DNA from: DATLFI01 sp035524895
Lineage (GTDB): Bacteria > Acidobacteriota > Thermoanaerobaculia > Multivoradales > Multivoraceae
Assembly (NCBI GenBank): GCA_035524895.1
Contig: DATLFI010000181.1
Location: forward strand, 1-32,607
Length of the DNA stretch: 32,607 nt
Direction: 5' to 3'
Below are positions 1-7,798 of this stretch, piece by piece. Made by a program: the position numbers and the translations under genes. The notes under the pieces were generated by a model. That model worked only from the letters and a program-made list of their open reading frames with translations, was not told where the DNA came from and did not search any database. Position 1 is the stretch's first letter. Every line of letters begins with the position of its first letter.

Positions 1-97
1 GGGCAGCTTGCCTGCACCGACGTCGCCGCTGCGCGGCTCTGGTAGGGGGCGGCGTGGGGCCGTCTGCGGTGTTGCGCTCGCGAAGCGTGTGACCCAG
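1..97 (+). repeat. 97-bp dispersed repeat, left copy (module A)
   Basis: Bases 1-97 match the reverse complement of 26946-27042 at 96 of 97 positions; the only difference I see is base 12 (c here, t in the other copy). The module contains a short hairpin, gccgc-tgc-gcggc, near bases 25-37. Base 1 corresponds to the base next to the centre of the 37-bp palindrome beside the other copy, so this copy is probably cut by the window edge. It lies in the 232 bases downstream of the M48 protease gene. The remaining bases 98-197 show no gene or clear structure. An open frame runs through both copies but has no start signal and no recognisable domain, so I treat it as non-coding. Confidence 0.9.
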
Positions 98-197
98 CAT
101 CGCCACCGCTCGCGCGCCAACGCCGAGCCGCCGGTAGAGCCACTGCAGGCGAAGGACCTTCCCCGCGCACGGCATGAGCATCCGGCCCCACGGCGCT

Positions 198-240
198 CCC
201 AACGCAGCCCACGGGGGCTCCACCACGGGCTGCTAGCCCG
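198..240 (+). repeat. Short repeat words with hairpin across the protease stop codon (modules B and C)
   Basis: The word cccaacgcag (198-207) recurs as its reverse complement at 27095-27104. The word caccacgggctgcta (221-235) recurs in the same orientation at 27191-27205. Bases 226-240 form a perfect 6-bp stem with a 3-nt loop (cgggct-gct-agcccg). This hairpin includes the stop codon of the M48 protease gene (233-235), so it may end transcription of the upstream minus-strand pair. It has no U-run, so that role is uncertain. Confidence 0.55.
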
Positions 241-1504
241 CGCCGCCGACCGCCGCCCCGGTGCCGCCGGGCTGCGACGCGCGTAGCGGACGGAGGCGAT
301 CCCGCAGGGGCGGGTGCGAGTACTCCAGCGCGACCCGCAGGGGATGCGGGGTGAGCGGAGCGAGGTGGTCGAGCGCCAGCTTCTCGAGGGCGCCCGCCAT
401 CGCCTCCGGCTCTCCCGTGGTCTCCGCGGCCCAACGGTCGGCCTGGTACTCGAAGCGCCGCGAGAGCCACAGGCCGACCACCGAGAGCAGGCCCTCGAGC
501 GGCGTGGCCAGCAACCCGAACGCCACGAATCCAGCATAGACCGACGGCTGCGCGAACCCCAGCGCTTCGGTCGGACCCGACCACGTCAAGCATCGCGACA
601 GCAGGAAGAGCAGCAACCCGCCCTCGAGCAGCCCCAGCGCGGTGCCGATCGGGATGTGCCGCAGCCGGCTGTGTGCCACCTCGTGCGCCAGCACCGCGCG
701 TAGCTCCGACACCTCGAGCTTCGACACCAGCGTGTCGAAGAGCGCGATGCGCCGACGCGAGCCGAGACCGGCGAAGAAGGCGTTGGCCCGGCTCGAGCGC
801 CGCGAGCCGTCGACGACGAAGATGTCGGCGAACGCGAAGCCGACGCGGTTGGCGTAGTCCGCCAGCGTCCCGCGAAGCTCGCCTTCGGGCAGGCGCTCGA
901 AGCGCAGGAAGAGCGGCAGGATCCACGCCGGGTAGACTGTCTGCAAGCCCACCGAGACGGCGGCGGAGAGCGCCCAGCAGAGCCACCAGGCCTGCGGCCC
1001 GAGCCACTCGAAGAGCGCGAGCACGGCGGCGAGCAGCGGCCCGCCGATCGCCAACCCGAGCGCGACGAGCTTCACGCGATCCAGCACGAAGGTTCGCACC
1101 GTGGTGCGGTTGAAGCCGAAGCGCTGCTCGATGCCGAACGTCGAGTAGACGTCGAAGGGCAGCAAGAGCACGGCCTGCGCGGCGCCCAGGGCGCCCAGGA
1201 AGAGCAGCCCGCTCGGCACCGGACCCAGGCCGAGACCACGCACCAACCCGTCGAGCCAGCCGAAGCCGCCCAGGCCCCAGAAGGCGAGCAGCAGCGGGAG
1301 CGAGACCGCGCGCAGCGTCACCGACATGAGGGCGCGCGCGCGCGCGTAGTCCTGGGCGGCGCGATAGCGGTCGGGCGGGTACAGGTGCGCCAGCTCGGGC
1401 GGCGGCGGCTGTCGCTGCGACCGGAGGTCGAGAGCTCGCGCTATGACGTCGAGAGCGAAGGAGAGAAGAAGCGTCGCGAGAACGAAGATACCGAAGGGGT
1501 TCAT
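233..1504 (-). CDS. M48 family (Ste24/CAAX prenyl protease 1-like) membrane metalloprotease
   Basis: This 423-residue protein is predicted to be an integral-membrane zinc endopeptidase. The N-terminal half holds several hydrophobic segments (about 5-20, 60-80, 95-120, 145-190). The zinc-binding HEVAH motif is at residues 274-278, and the third ligand is probably E352 in FEYQAD. The SRRSSRANAFFAGLG stretch just before the active site is typical of Ste24-type M48 proteases, and the length fits that family. Bacterial relatives are thought to act in membrane-protein quality control; the substrate here is unknown. The start is ATG at 1504, 37 bases after the stop of the upstream secreted protein, so the two are probably co-transcribed. 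The C-terminal Gly/Ala-rich tail is encoded next to the repeat modules, which may have reshaped the gene end. Confidence 0.88.
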   Translation of the reverse strand: MNPFGIFVLATLLLSFALDVIARALDLRSQRQPPPPELAHLYPPDRYRAAQDYARARALMSVTLRAVSLPLLLAFWGLGGFGWLDGLVRGLGLGPVPSGLLFLGALGAAQAVLLLPFDVYSTFGIEQRFGFNRTTVRTFVLDRVKLVALGLAIGGPLLAAVLALFEWLGPQAWWLCWALSAAVSVGLQTVYPAWILPLFLRFERLPEGELRGTLADYANRVGFAFADIFVVDGSRRSSRANAFFAGLGSRRRIALFDTLVSKLEVSELRAVLAHEVAHSRLRHIPIGTALGLLEGGLLLFLLSRCLTWSGPTEALGFAQPSVYAGFVAFGLLATPLEGLLSVVGLWLSRRFEYQADRWAAETTGEPEAMAGALEKLALDHLAPLTPHPLRVALEYSHPPLRDRLRPLRASQPGGTGAAVGGAG

Positions 1505-1541
1505 CGGCGGGTGCGAGGATCCCTCACCCCCATGGGTCCTG

Positions 1542-2507
1542 TTACTGCTGTGGAAAACCGGAGCCCAGGTTGCGATGCCACTCGCGGAGCTGGTCGTACT
1601 CGGCCAGCAGCTCCGACTCGCCCAGGACCCCGCGCGGACCCGAGAGCTTCTGGAGACGAGCGACGGTCTTGCGGCCGTGCTTGTCGATCAGCAGCCGCGC
1701 AGCCCCGAAGAACCTGGCCTGGTACCACAGCCAGCGTCTCAGCTCCGCCTCGTCCGCCGGACCGGGCGTCGGGCTGAAGGACTCGAGCGAGAACGGTCCG
1801 TGGCCCTCCGTGGCCTCCTCCATCCGCCGGAACAACGCGACGATCTCGGGCAGCCGCGAGCGCTCGTGACGATCGAAGAGCGAGAGCGCCGCGACATGAG
1901 CCGCGACCTCGCCGATCCACGCGCGCTCGCCCAACAGACCTGCGCGCTGCACGAAGCCGCGGGCCGCCTCGATCTGCAGGAGCACGTCGGCGATCGCGAG
2001 CGTGCCGGCCTCCTCGGGAGTGCCGCGCAGCGGAACGCCGGGCACCAGCGGCACCGCTGGTGCCTGCAGCAGCTCTCGCCACAGCCCAACCGTCCCGGGG
2101 TCACCTTCCGCCGCCAGTGCGACCGCGTTGGGTCCGGTACGCTCCGGGACGCCGTAGACCCCGCGCATTCCGAGGTCGCTCCAGCCCGGGCGGTCGAGGA
2201 GGTAGACCGCGAGCGGCACCGGTACCGCGCTCCATTCGTTGAGCTGGCGGGTGATCAGGTCGAGCCGCCGCAGCACGTGGTGCGCGCGGTCGAGTCCGCC
2301 GGAGCGATAGCGCACGGCGCAGCCACCGGCGCTCAAAGTGAGGAAGGAGTCGCCGAGGTTCGACGCCTGCACGGCGTCCGGCTCGATCAGACGGACCTGG
2401 GCGTGGAGCGGCCTGCCCGAGACCACCGACACCACACAGAGCGTGCCGGCGAGCAGGACGAGGGCGGAGCCTCGACGGCGGAGGTCGCTGCAGCAGGAAC
2501 GTGACAT
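1542..2507 (-). CDS. Secreted protein of unknown function
   Basis: I do not recognise a family for this 321-residue protein. Residues 1-36 form a signal peptide: an arginine-rich start, a hydrophobic core (LVLLAGTLCVVSVVSG) and a likely cleavage after LHA. The mature part has alternating helical and strand-like stretches and is rich in W, R and L. An EVAAH stretch recalls metalloprotease helices but lacks the HExxH spacing, so I do not call it a peptidase. It is the first gene of a minus-strand pair with the M48 protease, and a co-translocated substrate or accessory role is conceivable but unproven. Its ATG lies about where transcription from the promoter at 2517-2544 should begin, so the mRNA may be nearly leaderless. 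Confidence 0.75.
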   Translation of the reverse strand: MSRSCCSDLRRRGSALVLLAGTLCVVSVVSGRPLHAQVRLIEPDAVQASNLGDSFLTLSAGGCAVRYRSGGLDRAHHVLRRLDLITRQLNEWSAVPVPLAVYLLDRPGWSDLGMRGVYGVPERTGPNAVALAAEGDPGTVGLWRELLQAPAVPLVPGVPLRGTPEEAGTLAIADVLLQIEAARGFVQRAGLLGERAWIGEVAAHVAALSLFDRHERSRLPEIVALFRRMEEATEGHGPFSLESFSPTPGPADEAELRRWLWYQARFFGAARLLIDKHGRKTVARLQKLSGPRGVLGESELLAEYDQLREWHRNLGSGFPQQ

Positions 2508-2516
2508 CTGCCGCGA

Positions 2517-2544
2517 AATGTAGCGGACGCTCGCCTACCGGCAA
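2517..2544 (-). promoter_or_regulatory. Candidate sigma-70-type promoter for the 2507-to-233 gene pair
   Basis: Read on the minus strand, a -35-like TTGCCG (2544-2539) and a -10-like TACATT (2522-2517) are separated by 16 bases. The expected transcription start is close to the ATG at 2507, implying a leaderless or very short leader. The dyad at 2545-2590 lies directly upstream of the -35 element. This is a pattern-based call; each box matches consensus at four of six positions. Confidence 0.4.
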
Positions 2545-2590
2545 AACGCCCCGGTAGTGGCTCGACCCTGAGCCACTACCAACGCCCCGG
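2545..2590. promoter_or_regulatory. 11-bp perfect inverted repeat flanked by 10-bp direct repeats
   Basis: Arms ggtagtggctc (2553-2563) and gagccactacc (2570-2580) are exact reverse complements around the 6-nt loop gaccct. The word aacgccccgg occurs at 2545-2554 and again at 2581-2590, flanking the dyad. It sits between two divergent genes, next to the minus-strand -35 box and upstream of a plus-strand -10-like TATCAT (2607-2612). It could be an operator for a dimeric regulator that controls both directions, or a tiny insertion with a target duplication. It lies upstream of both genes, so a terminator role is unlikely. Confidence 0.6.
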
Positions 2591-2636
2591 AGCCGCCGGC
2601 AGCGGTTATCATCGAAACCTCGTGGAGGACGATCCC

Positions 2637-3296
2637 GTGAGCACAGTCCCTGGTGAGAGCTTCGTCGCAAGTTTGCTGGCCGAGATGCGTGGCCTGTTCG
2701 ATCGCTTGGGCGCCCGCGAGGCGCTCGAGTCGGAGTCCGACGGCCGCGTCGACATCCCCACCCTGCTGCGGCTCGCGCTCAAGAGCGAGGTCGAGGCGGC
2801 GGAGATCGCCGGTCTGTGGATGCCTTCCACACTCGAGCTCGACGTCAAGTCGGCGTTTGCCCGGCAAGCCAGCGACGAGATGCGGCACTACGAGCTCATC
2901 TGCAAGCGTCTCGAGGACCTGGGCGAAGACCCCGAAGAGCTCGTAGAGGAGCACAGCGCGCTCTACACCTACTTGACGAGCCTCCAGGGCTCGGTCGAGC
3001 GGGTCGCAGCCGGGCCGTTCGCCCGCGAGGCGATCGCCGAAGTTCGGAACGCGCAGTTTATCGAGCTGTGCCTGGCCAACGGCGACCAGATCACCGCCGA
3101 CCTGTACGTCGACGTGATCCAGCCCGAGGAAGTCCACCACCACGAGCTGGGGTGTCGCCTGCTCGAGAAGTACGCCGTCACCGAAGAGCTGCAGCGTCAG
3201 GCCCGCGACGCCATGCGCTCGAGCCTCGCGATCGCGGATGAGCTGCGCACGCTGACCGAGAAGTCGACCGGGCTGCAAGGCGTGCTGGTCTCGTAG
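2637..3296 (+). CDS. Ferritin-like diiron four-helix-bundle protein
   Basis: The 219-residue product has carboxylate-histidine motifs spaced as in ferritin-like diiron proteins. These are an Asp/Glu-rich helix around E51-E56, ExxH at E81-H84 (DEMRH), a single glutamate in FIEL at E143, and a second ExxH pair at E164/E165-H167/H168 (EEVHHH). This supports a dinuclear iron or manganese site in a cytoplasmic helical bundle; the reaction is unknown. I chose GTG 2637 because a strong GGAGGA (2624-2629) precedes it by seven bases. A GTG at 2622 in the same frame has no such site. A -10-like TATCAT lies at 2607-2612. The gene ends only 20 bases from the convergent LanC-like gene. Confidence 0.75.
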   Translation: MSTVPGESFVASLLAEMRGLFDRLGAREALESESDGRVDIPTLLRLALKSEVEAAEIAGLWMPSTLELDVKSAFARQASDEMRHYELICKRLEDLGEDPEELVEEHSALYTYLTSLQGSVERVAAGPFAREAIAEVRNAQFIELCLANGDQITADLYVDVIQPEEVHHHELGCRLLEKYAVTEELQRQARDAMRSSLAIADELRTLTEKSTGLQGVLVS

Positions 3297-3316
3297 ACCG
3301 CCCCAGCGCGACGGCT

Positions 3317-4507
3317 TCAGAGATCCAGCGACGGCATGCCGCTGGTGCCGTCGATGCACTGCCAGAGGTACACGGCGACACCGAGGTCGCCGGTCCACAG
3401 CGAGTAGCGACCGCGACCGTACCGCGCCCTGACCGCCTCGACCTGACGGATGCCGTGCATCGCAAAGCGACGCGCGCGGTCGAGCCATAGCTCGTCGCCG
3501 GTGCGCGAGTAGAGCGCCAGCAGCGCCTCTCCGTTCCCGGCCACGCCGTGACAGAGATTGGGGCCCTTGCGCAGAGGTCCCGCGCGCCAGATCAGCTCAG
3601 CCCCGTGCAGCAGGGCCTCATCGACCAAACGTCGCGAGGGCGCGCGCCGAAAGGAGGTCAACACCCCCGGAGCGCCGTGACACCAGTGGACCAGGCAGGT
3701 CGAGCCGCCAGCAGCGATCGGCCAGCTCGCCAGCTCGCCGTAGCGGATCGCGGTCGCCACCAGTGCAGCCTCGGCACGAGGCGCGATCGCCAGGCGCTGG
3801 GACTCGTCGAGCAGCTCCCACCCGCGGTGGAGCGCGTGCAGGTTTCCGGCGAAGCCGTGGCTCGCTCCGAGGAGGCGCCGCTTCGCCCCGTACAGATCCT
3901 GGGTCCAGAGGTCGAAGCGATCGGCAGGATGCCGCTCCCACGCCGCGATCAGGTTCTCGGCGGCGATCCTGAAGAGAGACCGCCAACGTTCGTCGCTCGT
4001 GAGCTCGAACGCGAACACGGCCGCGACCATCGCCCCCGCCGAGCCCAGGAACGCCTCGCGAGCTGGGTGATCGAGATGACCGGTCAGGAGCTCGTAGAGA
4101 GCCTCGTCGAAACGCTGATCGCCGCACTCGCGGAGCGCGACCAGGAGCACACCCGCGGCCCCCACGAAGTAAGACTCCCGCGCGTCGCGCTGGTCCGGAT
4201 CCGAGAGCGCGCCGTCCGGTAGCGCCGCCGCCCACTCGGGCAACCGCGGCTCGTTCGGAATCGCGCCTGCCCTCGCCAGGAGCGCGAGCGCCCAGAGCAC
4301 TCCAGCCGAGCCGTAGTACAGGGACCTCGCGTGGACGGGTGCGTCGCCATCGAGTGGATGCCGCGGCCAGCGCCCCGCCTCCTGAGCGCGGATCGCGTCG
4401 GCGGCGATCGCCTCGATCGCGAGCCGCACCCTTGCGGAATCCCAAGGATCGCCGCAGAGCGGCTCGTGACGAGCGGGGTCGAAGAGGCCGGCGAAGGGGA
4501 CGGTCAT
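3317..4507 (-). CDS. Stand-alone LanC-like (lanthionine synthetase C-like) protein
   Basis: The 396-residue protein has the alternating helix pairs and Gly-rich GxxG turns of the LanC alpha/alpha barrel (YYGSAGVLWALA, YFVGAAGVLL, GAMVAAVFA, LYSLWTGDLG-like ends). Zinc ligands are visible: C276-H277 in HWCHGAPG and C319-H320 in NLCHGVAG. Classical LanC cyclises lanthipeptides by adding cysteine thiols to dehydro-amino acids. Stand-alone LanC-like proteins may instead quench dehydrated residues on damaged or phosphorylated proteins. No precursor peptide or LanB/LanM dehydratase is visible nearby, so a classical lanthipeptide role is unlikely. I chose ATG 4507 because the family fold starts shortly after; ATG 4582 and 4747 are in frame but add unconserved-looking sequence. 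No clear ribosome-binding site helps the choice. Confidence 0.8.
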   Translation of the reverse strand: MTVPFAGLFDPARHEPLCGDPWDSARVRLAIEAIAADAIRAQEAGRWPRHPLDGDAPVHARSLYYGSAGVLWALALLARAGAIPNEPRLPEWAAALPDGALSDPDQRDARESYFVGAAGVLLVALRECGDQRFDEALYELLTGHLDHPAREAFLGSAGAMVAAVFAFELTSDERWRSLFRIAAENLIAAWERHPADRFDLWTQDLYGAKRRLLGASHGFAGNLHALHRGWELLDESQRLAIAPRAEAALVATAIRYGELASWPIAAGGSTCLVHWCHGAPGVLTSFRRAPSRRLVDEALLHGAELIWRAGPLRKGPNLCHGVAGNGEALLALYSRTGDELWLDRARRFAMHGIRQVEAVRARYGRGRYSLWTGDLGVAVYLWQCIDGTSGMPSLDL

Positions 4508-4752
4508 CGACTGGGGAGGGCGTGAGTCGATCCAACGCAATCCGAGCGGGCAACAGGGAGGTGGCGAGGCTGAGAATGCCATTTCGGCACCGCTGCCAAA
4601 AGCCCTGCCCTGGTTCTCCTCCACGCGGCCCTCACCGCAGCGCTCGACGGTTCTCCGGCTCACGACCATCCGGTCACACTGGCCCGACGAGGCGTGCAGG
4701 GTTACCATCGCCGGACGCGCGCCCGGGACGCTCCCGCGCTCGCGCACCTGCG

Positions 4753-5742
4753 ATGCAGCAAGCCACGAGTACCCAGCCAGGCCCGGCGAGCGCGTCCGTG
4801 CTCGAGGAGCACCGCGCCGCCTTGACCGGCCACTGCTACCGGATGCTCGGTTCCGTGGCCGATGCCGAGGACGCCGTCCAGGAAACCATGGTCCGCGCCT
4901 GGCGGGCGCTCGATCGCTTCGAGGGACGCTCCGCGCTGCGCACCTGGCTCTACCGTATCGCCACCCGGGTCTGCCTCGACGCGCTGCAAGCCCGCAGCCG
5001 GCGCGCGCGCCCGATCGGGCTTGGGTCGGCCGGCACCGTCGATGCGCCGCTCATCGAGCTGCCGTCTTCCCACTGGATCGAGCCCGTCCCCGACGCGATG
5101 GCGCTGCCGTCGGACTCCGATCCCCACGAGCTCGCCTCGCTACGCCAGAGCATTCGCCTCGCGTTCGTGGCAGCCCTGCAGCACCTGCCGCCGCGACAAC
5201 GCGCGGTGCTGCTTCTCGCCGAGGTGTTGGGCTGGCAGGCGGCCGAGATCGCCGAGGGTCTCGAGACCACAGTCGTGGCGGTCAACAGCGCGCTCCAGCG
5301 CGCCAGAGCCGCCCTGGCCCCTCTCGGCCTCCGCGCGGACGTCGGGACCGCCGAGAGCCTGACCGCGGACGAGTCGACGCTGGTCGACCGCTACGTCGAC
5401 GCCTTCGAGCGCTACGACGTCGAGGCTCTAGCGCAGCTGCTCCACGAGGACGCCACCATGTCGATGCCGCCATACACGCTGTGGCTGCGGGGGCACGAGT
5501 CGATCGGCCGCTGGCTGCTCGGGCGAGGCGCGGAGTGCCGCGGGTCGCGGCTGGTTCCCACGGCAGCGTGCGGCTCCCCCGCTTTCGGTCAGTACCGCTC
5601 GGCCGGGTCCGGCCAAGGTCACCGGCCTTGGGCGCTCGTGGTGCTCGAGATATCGAACGGCCGAATCGCTGCGATCAACTCCTTCCTCGACACGGCGGCT
5701 CTATTCCCGCGCTTCGGTCTGCCGGCCGAGCTGCCTGCCTGA
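4753..5742 (+). CDS. ECF-type RNA polymerase sigma factor with C-terminal SnoaL-like domain
   Basis: The 329-residue protein begins with sigma region 2 (about residues 15-85: HCYRMLGSVADAEDAVQETMVRAWRALDRFEG and LRTWLYRIATRVCLDAL). A linker with WIEPVPDA follows, then region 4 (about 130-185: LQHLPPRQRAVLLLAEVLGWQAAEIAEGL). The last ~120 residues form a SnoaL/NTF2-like domain (VDRYVDAFERYDVEALAQLLHEDATMSMPP to INSFLD). This layout matches the SigX5/SigJ-like ECF groups, in which the tail is thought to modulate activity and no anti-sigma gene is needed. None is present here. ATG 4753 fits the family N-terminus; the longer upstream frame is an artefact of GC-rich sequence. The 245-base divergent gap to the LanC-like gene shows no strong promoter by eye. 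Confidence 0.88.
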   Translation: MQQATSTQPGPASASVLEEHRAALTGHCYRMLGSVADAEDAVQETMVRAWRALDRFEGRSALRTWLYRIATRVCLDALQARSRRARPIGLGSAGTVDAPLIELPSSHWIEPVPDAMALPSDSDPHELASLRQSIRLAFVAALQHLPPRQRAVLLLAEVLGWQAAEIAEGLETTVVAVNSALQRARAALAPLGLRADVGTAESLTADESTLVDRYVDAFERYDVEALAQLLHEDATMSMPPYTLWLRGHESIGRWLLGRGAECRGSRLVPTAACGSPAFGQYRSAGSGQGHRPWALVVLEISNGRIAAINSFLDTAALFPRFGLPAELPA

Positions 5743-5777
5743 CGGAAGCCATTGCCACCGAAGCGCGAAGATCCTGC

Positions 5778-6347
5778 ATGACCGACCTCGACAAAGCACT
5801 CGCGACCCAACTCCAGAACATCCAGAAGAAGACCGGCAAGTCGCTCGACGGCCTGTATGCCTGGTTGAAGAGCACCGGGTCGAGCAAGCACGGCGAGCTG
5901 CGCGCCGCCGCCAAGGAGCAGCTGGGGCTCGGGCACGGTGATGCCAACACGCTGGTCACGCTGTACCTGCGCGCGGCCGGTGCTTCGAGCGCGCCCGCGG
6001 CGAGCGCCGGGGCCGCGGTCGACGAGATCTACACGGGCGCCAAGGCGGCGTTGCGGCCGATCCACGACCGCGTGATGGCGGCGATCGAGGGCTTCGGCCC
6101 GTTCGAGATCGCCCCCAAGAAGAGCTACCTGAGCCTGCGCCGCAAGAAGCAGTTCGCGATGGTCGGTCCCGCCACCAAGACCCAGGTCGAGGTCGGCCTC
6201 AACGCCAAGGGTCTCGACGCGGGGAACCGCCTCGTGGCGCTGCCTGCGGGGGGCATGTGCCAGTACAGGGTCCGCCTCGCCTCGCCCGAGGAAGTCGACG
6301 CCGAGCTCGTGGACTGGATTCGCGCCGCCTACGACGCCGCTGGCTGA
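5778..6347 (+). CDS. DUF4287 and DUF5655 domain protein
   Basis: The 189-residue protein has a DUF4287-like N-terminus (about residues 1-65). It contains TGKSLDGLYAWLKSTGSSKHGELRAAAKEQLGLGHGDANTLV in family order, including the GHGDAN signature. An Ala-rich linker follows, then a DUF5655-like C-terminal domain (about 85-185) with the IEGFGPFEIAPKKSYLSLRRKKQFA pattern. It is cytosolic, with no signal or membrane segment. The biochemical role of these domains is not known to me. It follows the sigma factor by 35 bases on the same strand and may be co-transcribed. Only a weak GAAG precedes ATG 5778, but the start coincides with the domain start. Confidence 0.8.
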   Translation: MTDLDKALATQLQNIQKKTGKSLDGLYAWLKSTGSSKHGELRAAAKEQLGLGHGDANTLVTLYLRAAGASSAPAASAGAAVDEIYTGAKAALRPIHDRVMAAIEGFGPFEIAPKKSYLSLRRKKQFAMVGPATKTQVEVGLNAKGLDAGNRLVALPAGGMCQYRVRLASPEEVDAELVDWIRAAYDAAG

Positions 6348-6366
6348 GGACAGGGTCGCCGAAGGC

Positions 6367-7386
6367 TCAGCGGCCTCCGAGCGACTCCAACACGATCACC
6401 ACCTCGGCGTGGCCCTCCTGGCGCGCCACCTCGAGCGCCGTCCTCGGATAGTCGGGATAGGCCGGCGCGTCGAGGCTGTAGCCGGACGGCGAGGCGCCCA
6501 GCTCGACGAGCACCCGCACCGTCTCTGCCTGCCCGTGGTAGGCGGCGGTGTAGAGCGGATCCCACTGCGTGGGCGGAGTATCGAAACGCACACCAGCACG
6601 CCCGATCGCGCGCAGCACCTCGACGCGACCGAACTGTGAGGCCTCCCGGAGCGCCAGCTCGCAGGGCTTCGTCCCAGCCGCGAGGAGGGTCTCGACGATG
6701 TCGAGGTGGCCCTTGCCGGCGGCGCCGCGCATGGCGCTTTCGCCGAACTGCGTCGACGCGCGGGCGTTGGCTCCCGCAGCGAGAAGCGCCTCGACCAGCT
6801 CGAGGTTTCCGCTGTGGCTGGCGGAGTGGAGCGCGAAGTGGAGTTCCGCGCCGCCATCGAGCAGGGCCCGCACCACCTCGAGGTGCCCCTGGAAGGCGGC
6901 CATCTCGATCGCGCGGCGGTCGTCCCCGCCTGCGAGGTTCGGATCCGCCCCGGCTTCGAGCAGGCGGCGCACGAGGTCCACCCCTCCCTGGTAGGCCGCG
7001 CTGTCCAGCGCGCTGCCTCGAGACGCGTCCTGGCCATTCGGGTCGGCGACGGCGGCCAGCAGGATCTCTACAGTTCCTGGAGCTCCCTGGCGAACGGCCT
7101 TCTCGAGCGGTAGCTCGTAGTAGTCGCCGCTACCGCGCAGCCGCAGGTTGGGATCGAAAGTGCCATCGGCGAGGTGCGCCCGGAGCAGCTCCGGATCGGT
7201 TTCGATCGCGATCGACATCGCGCCCTCGACGTCGCTCTCGGCCAGCGCTTGGTCGAGCGAGCGGATCGAGAAGTCGCCTTCGATCCTCTGACCCGAGTCG
7301 AGAACCGCCGGCCGCGTCTCGTCGGCCACCGGCTCCTCTTCGCCGGCGAGCCGCTCAGCGGCGCCGACCTCGCGCAGCTCGCCCAC
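6367..7386 (-). CDS. Ankyrin-repeat protein, possibly membrane-anchored
   Basis: The 339-residue reading contains about eight ankyrin repeats from residue ~85 to the end. Typical units are SALDSAAYQGGVDLVRRLLEAGADPN and RAIEMAAFQGHLEVVRALLDGGAEL. Ankyrin arrays bind protein partners; none can be named. GTG 7386 is the first conventional start, but the frame stays open upstream to a stop at 7565-7567. That extension encodes a Cys-Gly then hydrophobic stretch, CCGGIALAGIVVGGLLGWQYF, which looks like one membrane segment. No ATG, GTG or TTG precedes it; a CTG at 7500 is the only near-start I see. The protein may therefore begin further upstream as a single-pass membrane protein, or the extension may be chance. 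It ends 19 bases from the convergent DUF5655 gene. Confidence 0.8.
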   Translation of the reverse strand: MGELREVGAAERLAGEEEPVADETRPAVLDSGQRIEGDFSIRSLDQALAESDVEGAMSIAIETDPELLRAHLADGTFDPNLRLRGSGDYYELPLEKAVRQGAPGTVEILLAAVADPNGQDASRGSALDSAAYQGGVDLVRRLLEAGADPNLAGGDDRRAIEMAAFQGHLEVVRALLDGGAELHFALHSASHSGNLELVEALLAAGANARASTQFGESAMRGAAGKGHLDIVETLLAAGTKPCELALREASQFGRVEVLRAIGRAGVRFDTPPTQWDPLYTAAYHGQAETVRVLVELGASPSGYSLDAPAYPDYPRTALEVARQEGHAEVVIVLESLGGR

Positions 7387-7798
7387 GATCGGAGGACCGA
7401 AATGAGGACCGAAATACTGCCACCCCAGCAGACCCCCGACGACGATCCCTGCGAGCGCGATCCCTCCGCAGCAGCCGGCGCGGCTGCTGACCGAGACCAG
7501 CGCCGACTGGCCGCCGGTCCGCCGTTGGCTGGAGGCTCGGTCCGATCCAAAAGTGTGCTCGACGATCTACCTTCGATGTTACATGAGCCAGCGTGCCGGT
7601 CCCGACTTCGCGGCGTGTTGCTCGCCGGTGAGCCCAAGATGCCGTGTCGACCTCGACCCGCCGGCGCCAGCGCAGGCGCGGCGCGAGATCTCCAGCGAGG
7701 ATCCACCCGCAGGAACGATTCGAGGAGTCTGCTCAGGCGCTGCGTCGCCGTACCCGAGCGAGCGGCGGACCCGATCCCGTTCGTGGAAGACTTCGCAC
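7387..7798. other. 412-base divergent intergenic region with possible ankyrin N-terminus and promoter-like motif
   Basis: No separate gene is visible. On the minus strand, 7387-7564 stays in frame with the ankyrin gene and would encode a membrane segment. On the plus strand, ttcgatgttaca (7572-7583) differs at one base from ttcgatgctaca (18688-18699) in the candidate promoter of the matrixin protease gene. A CTCGAC lies 16 bases before its TACA, as a possible -35 element. If real, the GH20 gene would have a leader of about 200 bases. Confidence 0.4.

Noticed and set aside
8..286. Open frame through the left 97-bp repeat, partly repeated at 26937-27182 on the minus strand
   Set aside because: The translation is Arg/Gly-rich with no domain or ribosome-binding site. 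Shared sequence is explained by the DNA repeat, and similarity ends where the repeat ends.
1443..2504. 353-codon plus-strand frame opposite the secreted protein gene
   Set aside because: No recognisable domain or start signal; the minus-strand product has a clear signal peptide and follows a plausible promoter.
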